From Candidatus Polarisedimenticolia bacterium (GTDB lineage: Bacteria; Acidobacteriota; Polarisedimenticolia; Gp22-AA2; AA152), in assembly GCA_036004685.1 (NCBI GenBank), contig DASYRE010000032.1, forward strand, positions 1 to 64,000: a stretch of DNA of 64,000 nt, written 5' to 3'. Below are positions 27,220-35,271 of the stretch, in pieces (the first letter of the stretch is position 1; the number at the start of each line of letters is the position of its first letter). The notes below the pieces were generated by a model. It was not told where the DNA came from and made no database searches. It saw only the letters and a program-made list of their open reading frames with translations. Position numbers and translations under genes: made by a program.

Positions 27220-27540
27220 TCAGAGCATCTTCCAAAGAAGATAAAGCGCCAGGACGACGAACAGCGGGGGAAGGAGAAGGATCCCGAGCAAGGATCCCAC
27301 CGCCCCGAACCGGAGCCACCTCCCTTCCGAGCGCATTTTCAGAGCCGCCGACCTGTCCGAGGCGTCCGGGCTCACCCGCGCGCCGCACTCGGTGCAGAAG
27401 AAAGAGGCCCTGACGGGATTGCCGAGGAATTCGATCTTGCTCAGGACGTAGCCCCGCTCGTCGCCGCACCGCAGGCACCAAGCCTTTCCTTCCAAAGCCG
27501 GTTCGTTCGATTCGGGATCATCCAATCCGGAGTGTGACAT
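27220..27540 (-). CDS. Zinc-ribbon membrane protein, unknown function
   Basis: The 106-residue product has two Cys pairs, CLRCGDE and CTECGARV, spaced about 28 residues apart as in a zinc ribbon, followed by one C-terminal membrane helix (LLGILLLPPLFVVLALYLLW). It is therefore a cytoplasmic zinc ribbon on a membrane tail. It reads against its neighbours. Confidence 0.65.
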   Translation of the reverse strand: MSHSGLDDPESNEPALEGKAWCLRCGDERGYVLSKIEFLGNPVRASFFCTECGARVSPDASDRSAALKMRSEGRWLRFGAVGSLLGILLLPPLFVVLALYLLWKML

Positions 27541-27560
27541 CCATCCCTCGCCGTGCGGGC

Positions 27561-27569
27561 ATCATAGCA
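27561..27569 (-). promoter_or_regulatory. Extended -10 promoter of the zinc-ribbon gene
   Basis: The minus strand reads TGC-TATGAT, an extended -10 about 20 bases before the ATG of the zinc-ribbon gene. Confidence 0.5.
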
Positions 27570-27614
27570 TGGGCCCGGAATCCACGACTCCGGGTTGGCC
27601 GCCTCACGGGGTCA

Positions 27615-27623
27615 TGTTAGAGT
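27615..27623 (+). promoter_or_regulatory. Extended -10 promoter of the sortase operon
   Basis: TGT-TAGAGT resembles the other extended -10 elements of this window and lies about 100 bases before the sortase-substrate gene. Confidence 0.4.
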
Positions 27624-27721
27624 GAGGCGAAAATGGTGCAGGCGCTCTTTCGAGCCGAAGCATGGCCGCGGCGCGAAGGAGTCTTTCGAAGAGGTCGGTC
27701 ATCTCTCACAGAGGAGGAATC

Positions 27722-28294
27722 ATGAGATCCTGGAAGTCCGTTTCCCTGGCCCTCGGCGTCGCGATCGCGATGGCCGTGACGTTCGCCGCGATTCCCGCGA
27801 GCGCCGAAGACACCGGCGTGTTCAAGAACTCCCGGGACATCAGCCGGGCGCAGCGGATCCTCGTGACCGAGGGTCTTCTGGCGCCCGACAGCTACACCGT
27901 CGGGGAGCTTGACGACGAGACCCGTCAAGCCCTTTCCAACTACCAGAGCGAGCATGCCTTGAACATGACGAGGACCCTCGACGACGAGACCTTCCAGACG
28001 CTGCTCGCCCACGAAGAGGAATTGAATCCGGATACCGTCGCGGTGCCTCTGGAGCCGGCGGAGACCGCCTACCAGCCGGAGCCCGAGCCGCCGGTTCAAT
28101 ACGCCAAGGCCCCGCCGGAGCCCGAGCCGACTCCCTCGACCGCCGAAGAGCGGGAGGCCCCCGCGGAACCCGAGCCCTCGTACGATGCGGATCGGACGAT
28201 GCCGGCCACGGCAAGCCCTCTCCCGTTGCTGCTCCTGGGAGGCGCGGGGCTCGTCGGAAGCGGTCTCCTGATCCTTCGCCGCCGCAGCGCGTGA
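27722..28294 (+). CDS. Peptidoglycan-binding-like protein with C-terminal sortase sorting signal
   Basis: The 190-residue protein has a Sec signal peptide (to about residue 27), a peptidoglycan-binding type 1-like helical region (RAQRILVTEGLL...DDETRQALSNYQ...DDETFQTLL), a Pro/Glu-rich linker, and a C-terminus MPATA (160-164) followed by a hydrophobic helix and RRRSA. This matches an LPxTG-type sorting signal of the LPxTA kind used by class D sortases, with Met in place of Leu. A class D sortase gene starts four bases downstream, so this is its probable substrate. GAGGAGG precedes the ATG at 27722. Confidence 0.82.
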   Translation: MRSWKSVSLALGVAIAMAVTFAAIPASAEDTGVFKNSRDISRAQRILVTEGLLAPDSYTVGELDDETRQALSNYQSEHALNMTRTLDDETFQTLLAHEEELNPDTVAVPLEPAETAYQPEPEPPVQYAKAPPEPEPTPSTAEEREAPAEPEPSYDADRTMPATASPLPLLLLGGAGLVGSGLLILRRRSA

Positions 28295-28298
28295 TGGC

Positions 28299-28883
28299 GT
28301 GACGGCTCGACACGATGCCCGCCGTTGGACGGGCGTGATCCTGGTGCTTGCGGGTGCCGCCGCTTTCGCGGCGGCACTCGCGGGCTATGGAACCGAAAGA
28401 GCCTGGCAGCTTTCCCAGGACTCGCAGGATCCCCTCCTGCCGTCCGAAGCGGCGGGCCGGGCCGCGCCCCATGCGGGCGACGCTTTCGCCCGGCTGTCCA
28501 TCCCGCGCATCGGCCTGAACGTGACGGTGATCGAGGGAACGCGGAAAAGGGACCTGCTCCGCGCCCCTGGGCATCTGGTCGGTTCGGCCGCCCCCGGCGA
28601 TCCCGACAATTGCATCATCGCCGGCCACCGGGACATCCATTTTCGGCGGCTGGGACGCGTCGTGGTCGGAGATCTCATCGAGCTGGAGGCGGGGAACAAG
28701 AAGGTGAAGTACCGCGTCCAGACGGTGCGTGTCGTTCGATCCGGCGACACCAGCGTCCTGGCCGCCACGAAGGAGCCGATCCTGACCTTGATCACCTGCT
28801 ACCCATTCCGCTACGTCGGCTCCGCTCCCCGGCGGTACGTCGTCCGCGCCGTGAGGACCGACGCTCCGGTGGCGGCGCTCTGA
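28299..28883 (+). CDS. Class D sortase
   Basis: The 194-residue protein has an N-terminal membrane anchor and a sortase beta-barrel with the catalytic His110 (IIAGHRD), Cys167 (LTLITCYPF) and Arg179 (PRRYVV). TLxTCYPF is characteristic of class D. Sortases cut at LPxT-like motifs and attach the protein to an amino group. The start is GTG four bases after its probable substrate; an HprK-like gene follows after 19 bases. Where the substrate is attached in a diderm cell is unknown. Confidence 0.9.
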   Translation: MTARHDARRWTGVILVLAGAAAFAAALAGYGTERAWQLSQDSQDPLLPSEAAGRAAPHAGDAFARLSIPRIGLNVTVIEGTRKRDLLRAPGHLVGSAAPGDPDNCIIAGHRDIHFRRLGRVVVGDLIELEAGNKKVKYRVQTVRVVRSGDTSVLAATKEPILTLITCYPFRYVGSAPRRYVVRAVRTDAPVAAL

Positions 28884-28902
28884 TTTCCTCAGGGTCGCCC
28901 CG

Positions 28903-29802
28903 GTGAGCCTGAACCGCTTTCCCCCCCCTTCTCGTGATTCCCATCGAAGCCTGGCCGAGCGCGGCGACGCCGCCCCGTTGATCCTGGATCTCGGCGGCTG
29001 GAGCTATCGGTTTCGCGGGATGGACGCGATCTTGCGCCGGGATCTCGAAACCCGGTACGAGGCGTTCCTGGCTCCGGACCAGCCCGAAGCGTTCGAGGTG
29101 GACGTGCTCGACGGAAAAGCCGAGCAGTTCATTCCGGTCCCGGAGTCCGCCGCGCGCACCGCACACCCCCTGAGCCTGTTCTGGGAGGGCCCGGACTTGC
29201 TGCTGAGGTCCTACGGCTTCACCGGATGGATTTCGCCGGGTGAGGGCCGGGGCCAGATCGCCCTGGCCCGGGGCGGGTTCGAGAAGCCCGTCTGGTGCGT
29301 CGAGAATTTCCTTCGCGCCGGCCTCGCGTGGCGCGCGCTCGAGGAAGGCGGGATGCTCTTTCACGCGGCTTCCCTGATCCGCCGGGACCTCGCATTTCTG
29401 TTTTTGGGCGCTTCGGGCAGCGGCAAGTCGACCCTGGCGTCGATCGCCAGGGAAGGCCGGGTGGTCAGCGACGATCTGACTTTGGTAAGGAAGATGCCGG
29501 AGGGTTATCGGGTCGCCGGCACGCCGTTCCGCGGCACCTACGCGGGCGGCTTGCCGGTCAAGGGACTCTTTCCCATCGCGGGCGTCTACCGTATTCTCAA
29601 GGCGGAGCGCGAGCGGGTCGATGAGTGCCCGGCAAGGGAAGCGCTGGCGATTCTCCTGGCGAGTTGCCCGTTCGTCGTCGATCATCTCGCCACCCGCCCG
29701 GAGATCCTCGACCGGCTCGGCGCGTTCCAGGCTTCCCACCCCCTCGCGTACCTTCACTTCACGCTTCAGGGAGATTTCTGGAGCGTGCTGCCCCCGGGTT
29801 GA
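28903..29802 (+). CDS. HPr kinase-like P-loop protein
   Basis: The 299-residue product has a weakly conserved N-terminal half and a C-terminal domain like HPr kinase/phosphorylase: GMLFHAASLI, P-loop GASGSGKST (169-177) and VVSDDLTLV (Asp pair typical of HprK). No HPr gene is seen. Stand-alone HprK-like proteins often occur with peptide-modification or surface systems. It is third in the operon with the sortase (GTG start, 19-base gap). The target of phosphorylation is unknown. Confidence 0.78.
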   Translation: MSLNRFPPPSRDSHRSLAERGDAAPLILDLGGWSYRFRGMDAILRRDLETRYEAFLAPDQPEAFEVDVLDGKAEQFIPVPESAARTAHPLSLFWEGPDLLLRSYGFTGWISPGEGRGQIALARGGFEKPVWCVENFLRAGLAWRALEEGGMLFHAASLIRRDLAFLFLGASGSGKSTLASIAREGRVVSDDLTLVRKMPEGYRVAGTPFRGTYAGGLPVKGLFPIAGVYRILKAERERVDECPAREALAILLASCPFVVDHLATRPEILDRLGAFQASHPLAYLHFTLQGDFWSVLPPG

Positions 29803-29846
29803 CCTCTCTCCGGCGACGGGGTTTCCGCAGCCCCGGCCGGGGTCCG

Positions 29847-29855
29847 TGCTAAGAT
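29847..29855 (+). promoter_or_regulatory. Extended -10 promoter of fdhD
   Basis: TGC-TAAGAT lies about 57 bases before the FdhD start. Confidence 0.45.
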
Positions 29856-29911
29856 TCCCGCGTTTCCTCCACCGGCAGGAGGCCCGCGGTTGATTCAATC
29901 GTCAATGCCTC

Positions 29912-30721
29912 ATGGATGCGATCCGTAGAATCCCCGCCGATCGATGGCAAGGCTCCGCCCGCCGGAGCGCTCCGGACACCATCGTGGTGGAGGAGCCGAT
30001 GGAAGTCCGCCTCGGCGGATCGCCGGTGGCGGTGACGATGCGCACCCCGGGCCACGACTTCGAGCTGGCGGCCGGGTTCCTCTTCACGGAAGGCATCCTC
30101 TCCGGACCGGAGCAGATCGGCTCGATCGCCTATTGCTCGGACCGCCGCCAGCCGGAGCGGAACATCGTCGACGTCCTTCCGGCCGAGGGAGCGAAGCTGC
30201 CGGAGCAGGGATGGCAACGATCCTTCCCCGCGACCTCCTCCTGCGGGCTCTGCGGAAAGTCGAGCATCGAGGCGGTGCGACGCGTCGCCGGCCCACTGGA
30301 CGATCCCGCCACGTTTCTCGCCGAAGCGATCCAGGATCTCCCCGAGCGGCTCCGGGCGGACCAGACCTTGTTCGCGGAGACCGGGGCGCTGCACGCCGCG
30401 GCGCTGTGCTCGCCCGACGGGTCGCCGGTGCTCCTGCGGGAAGACATCGGCAGGCACAACGCCGTGGACAAGGTGATCGGCTCACTGTTCCTCGCGGGAA
30501 AGCTTCCGCTGCGAGGACAGATCCTCTTCGTGAGCGGCCGGGCCTCGTTTGAAATCGTCCAGAAAGCGCTCATGGCGCGCATCCCCGCGGTCGCGGCGGT
30601 TTCGGGGGTCTCGAGCCTGGCCGCCGAGCTGGCTGCCGATTCCGGGATGGCCTTGATCGGTTTTCTGCGCGGCCGGTCCATGCAGGTCTACGCGGGGGGA
30701 GATCGGATTCGGGAGTCTTGA
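29912..30721 (+). CDS. fdhD: Formate dehydrogenase accessory sulfurtransferase FdhD
   Basis: The 269-residue protein matches FdhD, which passes sulfur from a cysteine desulfurase to the molybdenum/tungsten cofactor of formate dehydrogenase. Motifs include VEEPMEVRLGGSPVAVTMRTPGHDFELAAGFLFTEGI, the catalytic CxxC in SSCGLCGKSSIEA, LREDIGRHNAVDKVIG and VSGRASFEIVQKAL. No formate dehydrogenase is in the window; such enzymes are often selenoproteins, which fits the selenocysteine reading of the radical SAM gene. Its stop overlaps the MFS start by one base. Confidence 0.95.
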   Translation: MDAIRRIPADRWQGSARRSAPDTIVVEEPMEVRLGGSPVAVTMRTPGHDFELAAGFLFTEGILSGPEQIGSIAYCSDRRQPERNIVDVLPAEGAKLPEQGWQRSFPATSSCGLCGKSSIEAVRRVAGPLDDPATFLAEAIQDLPERLRADQTLFAETGALHAAALCSPDGSPVLLREDIGRHNAVDKVIGSLFLAGKLPLRGQILFVSGRASFEIVQKALMARIPAVAAVSGVSSLAAELAADSGMALIGFLRGRSMQVYAGGDRIRES

Positions 30722-31905
30722 TGGCGAACCGGAGCGCGGCGTTGCTCGGCCTTTATTACTTTTCGTTCTTCGCCGCAGCGGGGATCTACGTTCCTTACCT
30801 GGGACTGTACACTCGCGGGCTGGGATTCGCTTCGCTGCAGATCGGATTCATCGCCGCGCTGACTCCGCTCAGCAAGATCCTCTTTCCTCCGGTCTGGGGA
30901 GCGATCGCCGACCGCACGGGTAGCCGGAAAAGCTTGATCCTGCTGACCACCGCGCTGTCGGTGGCGGCGTTCTCGCTCCTCTTCGTCGCCCACGGGTTCG
31001 CGGCCGTCTCCCTGGCCTTCCTGGCCTACGCTTTCTTCCATGCCCCCATCCTCGCGTTGAGCGAAACGCTGGTCCTCGAGGAGTCGGCTCGAAGCGGCTT
31101 CCTGTACGGGCGGATTCGGGTCTGGGGCTCGCTGGGGTACCTCCTGGCGGCTCTGATACTCGGCAAGGTGCTCGATCTCACTTCCCTCGAGACCTTCGTG
31201 ACGGCCTTCGTGGCGGTCAGCTTGCTCCAGCTCGGCGCGGCGCTGGGTCTCCCGGCGGCTGCGGCGCCCCGGGCGCAGCGGACGGCGCGCGGGATTCTGG
31301 AGCAGCTGCGGCGAAAGGATGTCGTGGCATTCCTTGTCGCGTGCACCCTGATGGAAGTCAGCCACAGCGGGTACAACGGCTTTTTTTCGATTCACCTCTC
31401 GGAGAACGGCTACAGCAAGAGCGCCATCGGCCCCCTGGTGGCGCTTCCCGTCTTCTGCGAGATCGCGGCCATGATGGTGGCCGACGGGTGGATGCGGCGG
31501 TGGGGCAGCCGCTGGATGATGAGCTTGGCCTTCGGCGCGGCGGTCATCCGGTGGAGCGTGCTCGCCCTGACCACCGCCTGGGTTCCGATCGCGCTCTCCC
31601 AGACTTTGCACGCCCTGACGTATGGCTTCTTTCACGTGACGGCCGTGCACGCGGCCCGCGGCTTCTTTCCGGCTCATCTTCAAGCCAGCGCCCAGAGCCT
31701 TTACATCGGCCTGACCTACGGAGTCGGAGGAGCCGTCGGCTTGCTGGCGGCGGGACATCTCTACGATGCGTGGGGAGGCAGGGTCCTTTTCCTGATTTGC
31801 GCGGGTGTGGCGCTCCTGGGTCTTCCTCTGGTCTTGCGGCGCAACCGGCCGGAGGAGCGGCCGAGCTGCCCGACCGGAGCCTTGACGGACGCCAGACTCG
31901 GCTGA
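30721..31905 (+). CDS. MFS transporter (LacY/HcaT-like)
   Basis: The 394-residue protein has twelve predicted membrane helices of the major facilitator superfamily. The first half shows YYFSFFAAAGIYVPYLGLYTRGLGFASLQIG and the loop WGAIADRTGSRKSLI typical of the MFS_1-like/HcaT group. ATG 30721 overlaps the FdhD stop (TGATG). Substrate unknown; such proteins carry sugars or aromatic acids. A strong hairpin follows. Confidence 0.88.
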   Translation: MANRSAALLGLYYFSFFAAAGIYVPYLGLYTRGLGFASLQIGFIAALTPLSKILFPPVWGAIADRTGSRKSLILLTTALSVAAFSLLFVAHGFAAVSLAFLAYAFFHAPILALSETLVLEESARSGFLYGRIRVWGSLGYLLAALILGKVLDLTSLETFVTAFVAVSLLQLGAALGLPAAAAPRAQRTARGILEQLRRKDVVAFLVACTLMEVSHSGYNGFFSIHLSENGYSKSAIGPLVALPVFCEIAAMMVADGWMRRWGSRWMMSLAFGAAVIRWSVLALTTAWVPIALSQTLHALTYGFFHVTAVHAARGFFPAHLQASAQSLYIGLTYGVGGAVGLLAAGHLYDAWGGRVLFLICAGVALLGLPLVLRRNRPEERPSCPTGALTDARLG

Positions 31906-31909
31906 AACG

Positions 31910-31950
31910 GCGAAGCCCCTTCAACCGCCGGAGCGGGGAAGGGGCTTCGC
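31910..31950. terminator. Bidirectional hairpin between MFS and hsp20 genes
   Basis: GCGAAGCCCCTTC (31910-31922) and GAAGGGGCTTCGC (31938-31950) form a perfect 13-bp stem with a 15-base loop, between two convergent genes. There is no T-tract on either side, so termination is inferred from position and strength. Confidence 0.75.
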
Positions 31951-31979
31951 GTCACAAGAGCCGGAGCCGGCCGGAGGAA

Positions 31980-32426
31980 TTAGCTCGTCAGCACCTTGAT
32001 CTTCCGCGGTTTCGCCTCCTCGACTTTGGGTAGCGTGATCTGGAGCACGCCGTCAAGGTACTCCGCCTTGATGCGCCCGGTGTCCACCGACATGGGGAGG
32101 GTGAAGGACCTCGAGAACGTGCCGTAGTAGCGCTCGGAGCGGTAGGAATTGTCCGACTTCATCTCCTTCTCGCGCTTTCTCTCCCCTCGCAGGCTGAGAA
32201 CATTGTTCTCGACCTGGATGTCGATGTCGTTGCGATCGATGCCCGGCAGCTCCGCCTTCACCACGATGTTGTCCCCCTCCTCGTAGATGTCGCACAGGGG
32301 AGCCCATGCTTGCATCGTCTCCTCGCCTCCGAAGCGAGAGTGGGTGGTGTCGGTGAAGATTCGGTTGATTCTTTCCTGGAGCGCTTGAAAATCGTCGGCG
32401 AAGGGCTGGAACCTCACAAGAGTCAT
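31980..32426 (-). CDS. Hsp20-family small heat shock protein
   Basis: The 148-residue protein contains an alpha-crystallin domain: WAPLCDIYEEGDNIVVKAELPGIDRNDIDIQVENNVLSLRGER, FTLPMSVDTGRIKAEYLDGVLQITLPK. It is an ATP-independent holdase that forms oligomers. AGGAGG lies six bases before the ATG. A consensus-like promoter in an A+T-rich island lies upstream. Confidence 0.95.
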   Translation of the reverse strand: MTLVRFQPFADDFQALQERINRIFTDTTHSRFGGEETMQAWAPLCDIYEEGDNIVVKAELPGIDRNDIDIQVENNVLSLRGERKREKEMKSDNSYRSERYYGTFSRSFTLPMSVDTGRIKAEYLDGVLQITLPKVEEAKPRKIKVLTS

Positions 32427-32753
32427 CGTCGGCCTCCTAAGTTGTCTGTTGATACCCCAATTTCGTCGCCTAATATAGTATATGAGCGTACTATTGTCAA
32501 GTATTATGCATGATTTTATTAAATATATATAACTTGCTTATTTTACATTCGTTAGGCCATAGATCGGAATCGTACAGAGCGAGTTTTTAGCCGCATCGAA
32601 TGGGTTTGGATGGCCGTTTCTGCGCCTTTAAATCGACCAGGAGTCTCATACAGTCCGGGGTGAACCAGGGAAGAAGGAGCGGAAGCCTTGGGCTGCTCGA
32701 GGGGTCGAAGGCCGTATAATCAGGGCTGAACAGCGCCCCAGAAAGGAAATGCC
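32427..32753. other. Intergenic region between divergent hsp20 and queF
   Basis: This 327-base gap has no gene. Its left part (about 32450-32570) is strikingly A+T-rich and holds the hsp20 promoter. The right part has a TATAAT at 32715-32720, about 33 bases before the queF start, without a good -35. I see no preQ1 riboswitch. Confidence 0.7.
32472..32500 (-). promoter_or_regulatory. Sigma-70 promoter of hsp20 with inverted repeat in the spacer
   Basis: On the minus strand TTGACA (32500-32495), 17 bases, then TATATT (32477-32472) form a near-consensus promoter about 40 bases before the hsp20 ATG. ATAGTA (32475-32480) and TACTAT (32489-32494) make a 6-bp inverted repeat between the two boxes, a possible operator. 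No CIRCE or HspR-type box is seen. Confidence 0.8.
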
Positions 32754-33110
32754 GTGTCCGTTCCCGCAAATCGATCGATCGAGATCTTCCCGAATCCCCG
32801 GGCCGGAAGGGAGTACGAGATCAGCTTTGACTGCCCGGAGTTCACCTGTCTGTGTCCTCGGACGGGCCAGCCCGATTTCGCCACCATCCGCATCCTCTAC
32901 GTTCCTGAAATGCATTGCATCGAGCTCAAGTCCCTCAAGCTCTACCTTTGGTCCTACCGCGGCGAGGGCGCTTTCCACGAGGACGTCGTGAACCGCATCC
33001 TCGACGATCTGGTCGCGGCGTGCCGCCCGCGCCGAATGAAGGTGGTCGGCGACTTCCTCGTGAGGGGCGGGATCCACACCATCGTCGCCGCTTCCTATCC
33101 CGATCGGTGA
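32754..33110 (+). CDS. queF: NADPH-dependent preQ0 reductase QueF
   Basis: The 118-residue enzyme reduces 7-cyano-7-deazaguanine to preQ1 in queuosine synthesis. The short form carries [18 protein letters not shown] with the nucleophilic Cys, [35 protein letters not shown] (the QueF signature ELKSxK...E), and [11 protein letters not shown]. The start is GTG 32754; the ATG at 32749 is out of frame. Its stop overlaps the GTG of the amidohydrolase gene. Confidence 0.95.
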   Translation: MSVPANRSIEIFPNPRAGREYEISFDCPEFTCLCPRTGQPDFATIRILYVPEMHCIELKSLKLYLWSYRGEGAFHEDVVNRILDDLVAACRPRRMKVVGDFLVRGGIHTIVAASYPDR

Positions 33111-34606
33111 GCTCCACGCCACCGCCGATCCGTCACGCGCGCCGGCCCGGCGATCGATGGAGGCGCCTCGCTCTGGGTCTCCTCCTCTGCCTTCCCTGCG
33201 CCGCGCCGGCGATGCCGGCGTCCCCGACGGAAGAGCCTCTCCTCGTCAAGGCGGGGGCCGTGATCGATGGGACGGATCGGCCTCCCCTGCGAAACGCCTG
33301 GGTGCTGATTCAAGGCGGCTCGATCGTGTCCGTCGGCAAGCCGGGAAGCTTCCCCGTTCCCTCTCAAGTTGCCGTGCTTCGAGCTCCTGGATGCACCCTG
33401 CTCCCGGGCTTGATCGACGCCCACGTCCACCTGGTCGCGAGCGGGATCGTCGGGTACACCTTCCTCCGACCCCAGCCCCGCGGCCATGAAGTCTTCCTCC
33501 GCAACCTGAGAGCCGAGCTTCTGGGCGGGGTCACGCTGGTCCGGGACCTTCACATGAGCGTGTCGATCGCCCATCGGCTGGAGGACGCGCTCCGTGAGGA
33601 TCCAGCGTCTGGAGCGAGGTTCATCTACGCCGGGCCTGTCCTGACGGTCCCGGGAGGGTATCGAACCAGCTTCGATGCCCCGATCGCCAGCGCCGAGGAA
33701 GGACGTCAATGGGTCGAGCAGCTGGCGCGCGAGGGGGCGGGGGTCATCAAGGTGGCGGTGACCAGCCGGGGGTTGGGAAGGGTGGGGGTTTCGTTCGTTC
33801 CGATCGATGCCGACATCCTTCAGGCGATCGTCGACGAAGCGCACCGGAGGGGCCTTCCGGTGGCGGCCCACGTCGCCGGAGCCACGGCCGCCGACCTTCG
33901 CGAAGCAGTGGAAGCCGGAGTGGACAGCCTCGAGCACATGCCCGGCGAGTCCGGCCCGCTCGACCCGCCCGATCTTTTCTATAGCACCTCAGGCCTCCTG
34001 CCGGACATCCTTCGAAAGGGGATCACCATCGTGCCCACCCTGTCCGTGGTGGCCGGGGAGGACTTCGGCCCGACACTTCCCGATTTGCTGGACGATCCGG
34101 CGCTGCTCCTGAAGCTGAGTCCGGACCAGCGCGAGATCCTGCGGGAGAATCGCGGCGATTTCGCGCGGAGTCCCGATCGCCAGGCGATCGCCTCCGCCGG
34201 CAAGCAGAGGATGGCCCTCTACCTCGAGGAGGTCCGCCGGTTGCACCAAGCCGGCGTCCGGCTGGGGGCGGGCTCGGACGCCGGGAGCGGAATGACCTTC
34301 CACGGGAACCTTTTCACGGAGATTCAGTACTTGCATGAGGGGGGGCTGACGCCGCTGGAGGCGATCCAGGCGGCGACCCGGGGCAACGCCGACCTGCTCC
34401 GCGTGTCGAGACTTCAGGGAACGGTGGAGCCCGGCAAGCGCGCCGACCTTCTGCTCGTCCGCGGTGATCCGCTCCGGGATCTCGCCGCGCTGCGCCGCGT
34501 CGAGAAGGTGATCATCGCCGGCCGGATCGTGGACGTCCGCGGCCTTTTGAAGGGCGCGGTCAGGAATGAGCGAAAGAAAAAGCGGGCAGCGCCGTCACCG
34601 CCTTGA
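33107..34606 (+). CDS. Secreted imidazolonepropionase-like amidohydrolase
   Basis: The product has an N-terminal signal peptide (hydrophobic [15 protein letters not shown]) and an amidohydrolase domain: [12 protein letters not shown] (HxH metal ligands), [35 protein letters not shown] (metal Asp) and [16 protein letters not shown]. It belongs to the imidazolonepropionase-like group, which includes exported peptidases and dipeptidases. The start is taken as GTG 33107 (499 residues), overlapping the queF stop. The substrate is unknown. Confidence 0.88.
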   Translation: MSSTPPPIRHARRPGDRWRRLALGLLLCLPCAAPAMPASPTEEPLLVKAGAVIDGTDRPPLRNAWVLIQGGSIVSVGKPGSFPVPSQVAVLRAPGCTLLPGLIDAHVHLVASGIVGYTFLRPQPRGHEVFLRNLRAELLGGVTLVRDLHMSVSIAHRLEDALREDPASGARFIYAGPVLTVPGGYRTSFDAPIASAEEGRQWVEQLAREGAGVIKVAVTSRGLGRVGVSFVPIDADILQAIVDEAHRRGLPVAAHVAGATAADLREAVEAGVDSLEHMPGESGPLDPPDLFYSTSGLLPDILRKGITIVPTLSVVAGEDFGPTLPDLLDDPALLLKLSPDQREILRENRGDFARSPDRQAIASAGKQRMALYLEEVRRLHQAGVRLGAGSDAGSGMTFHGNLFTEIQYLHEGGLTPLEAIQAATRGNADLLRVSRLQGTVEPGKRADLLLVRGDPLRDLAALRRVEKVIIAGRIVDVRGLLKGAVRNERKKKRAAPSPP

Positions 34607-34673
34607 GCCGTCGCGCCCGGTCCTCGCGGATCGGCGGATGACTCGGGCCGGCGCGGAAGCGGCCGATCGCGGC

Positions 34674-35078
34674 TTACTCCACCACGATCTTGCCGTTCTC
34701 CGACCAGTGCTTGATCCCCCAGAACTTGGTGCACCGGATCTCGTACTCCCCTTCGCTGGTGGCGGCGAATTCCACGTAGACGGGACGCTCCGGGGTGGCT
34801 TTCCCTTTCACGTTGAGCGCCGGGATTTTCACCCCGTACGTCCCGTCCTTCACCTTGAACGTCAGGCGGACGAGATCGCCGCGCCGGACGCGGATGACGT
34901 CGGGCGAGAGCTTCCCCTCGATGGCCACGATGGTGATGTTCTTGACCTTGCTCGCGGGGCGCGTCACGGAGGCGGGCTTCGCCTGGGGACTCCTGCCGGG
35001 GCTGGGAGTTGCCGCGGCCCCGCCGAGGCCGAAGCTGACGCAAAGGAGGGCGAGCACGGAACGAAGAGTGGGCTTCAT
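34674..35078 (-). CDS. Secreted cupredoxin-like protein with degenerate copper site
   Basis: The 134-residue protein has a signal peptide (to about residue 22) and a cupredoxin fold like COX2/nitrous oxide reductase domains (VIRVRRGDLVRLTFKVKDG). The copper-loop region reads CTKFWGIKHWSENG; in CuA domains the pattern is C-x3-C-x3-H-x2-M, so only the first Cys and the His remain. The usual early His (HSF/HGF) is replaced by Tyr-Gly. Copper binding is therefore doubtful. Confidence 0.8.
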   Translation of the reverse strand: MKPTLRSVLALLCVSFGLGGAAATPSPGRSPQAKPASVTRPASKVKNITIVAIEGKLSPDVIRVRRGDLVRLTFKVKDGTYGVKIPALNVKGKATPERPVYVEFAATSEGEYEIRCTKFWGIKHWSENGKIVVE

Positions 35079-35231
35079 GCGGTCTCCTTCCGGCGGACTT
35101 GCGCCGGGCAGTCTCGGGCGAATATGAGGCCGGGACCCGGGTATGCAAGGAGTTTACGAAATCGATATTCCGGAGGGAGGAACGCCCCGGGCGGGCCGGT
35201 TCGCCCGTCCGCGGGCTGGACGTCCGGCGAG

Positions 35232-35237
35232 TATAAT
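35232..35237 (+). promoter_or_regulatory. -10 element of the PBP1 gene
   Basis: A perfect TATAAT lies 35 bases before the PBP1 ATG. No convincing -35 lies 16-18 bases upstream. Confidence 0.45.
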
Positions 35238-35271
35238 CCCACGTTGCCTTGACGCGTCCTCGCGGAGCGAT

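Noticed and set aside
32640-32753. preQ1 riboswitch before queF
   Set aside because: No recognisable preQ1-I or preQ1-II core; only a -10 element is visible.
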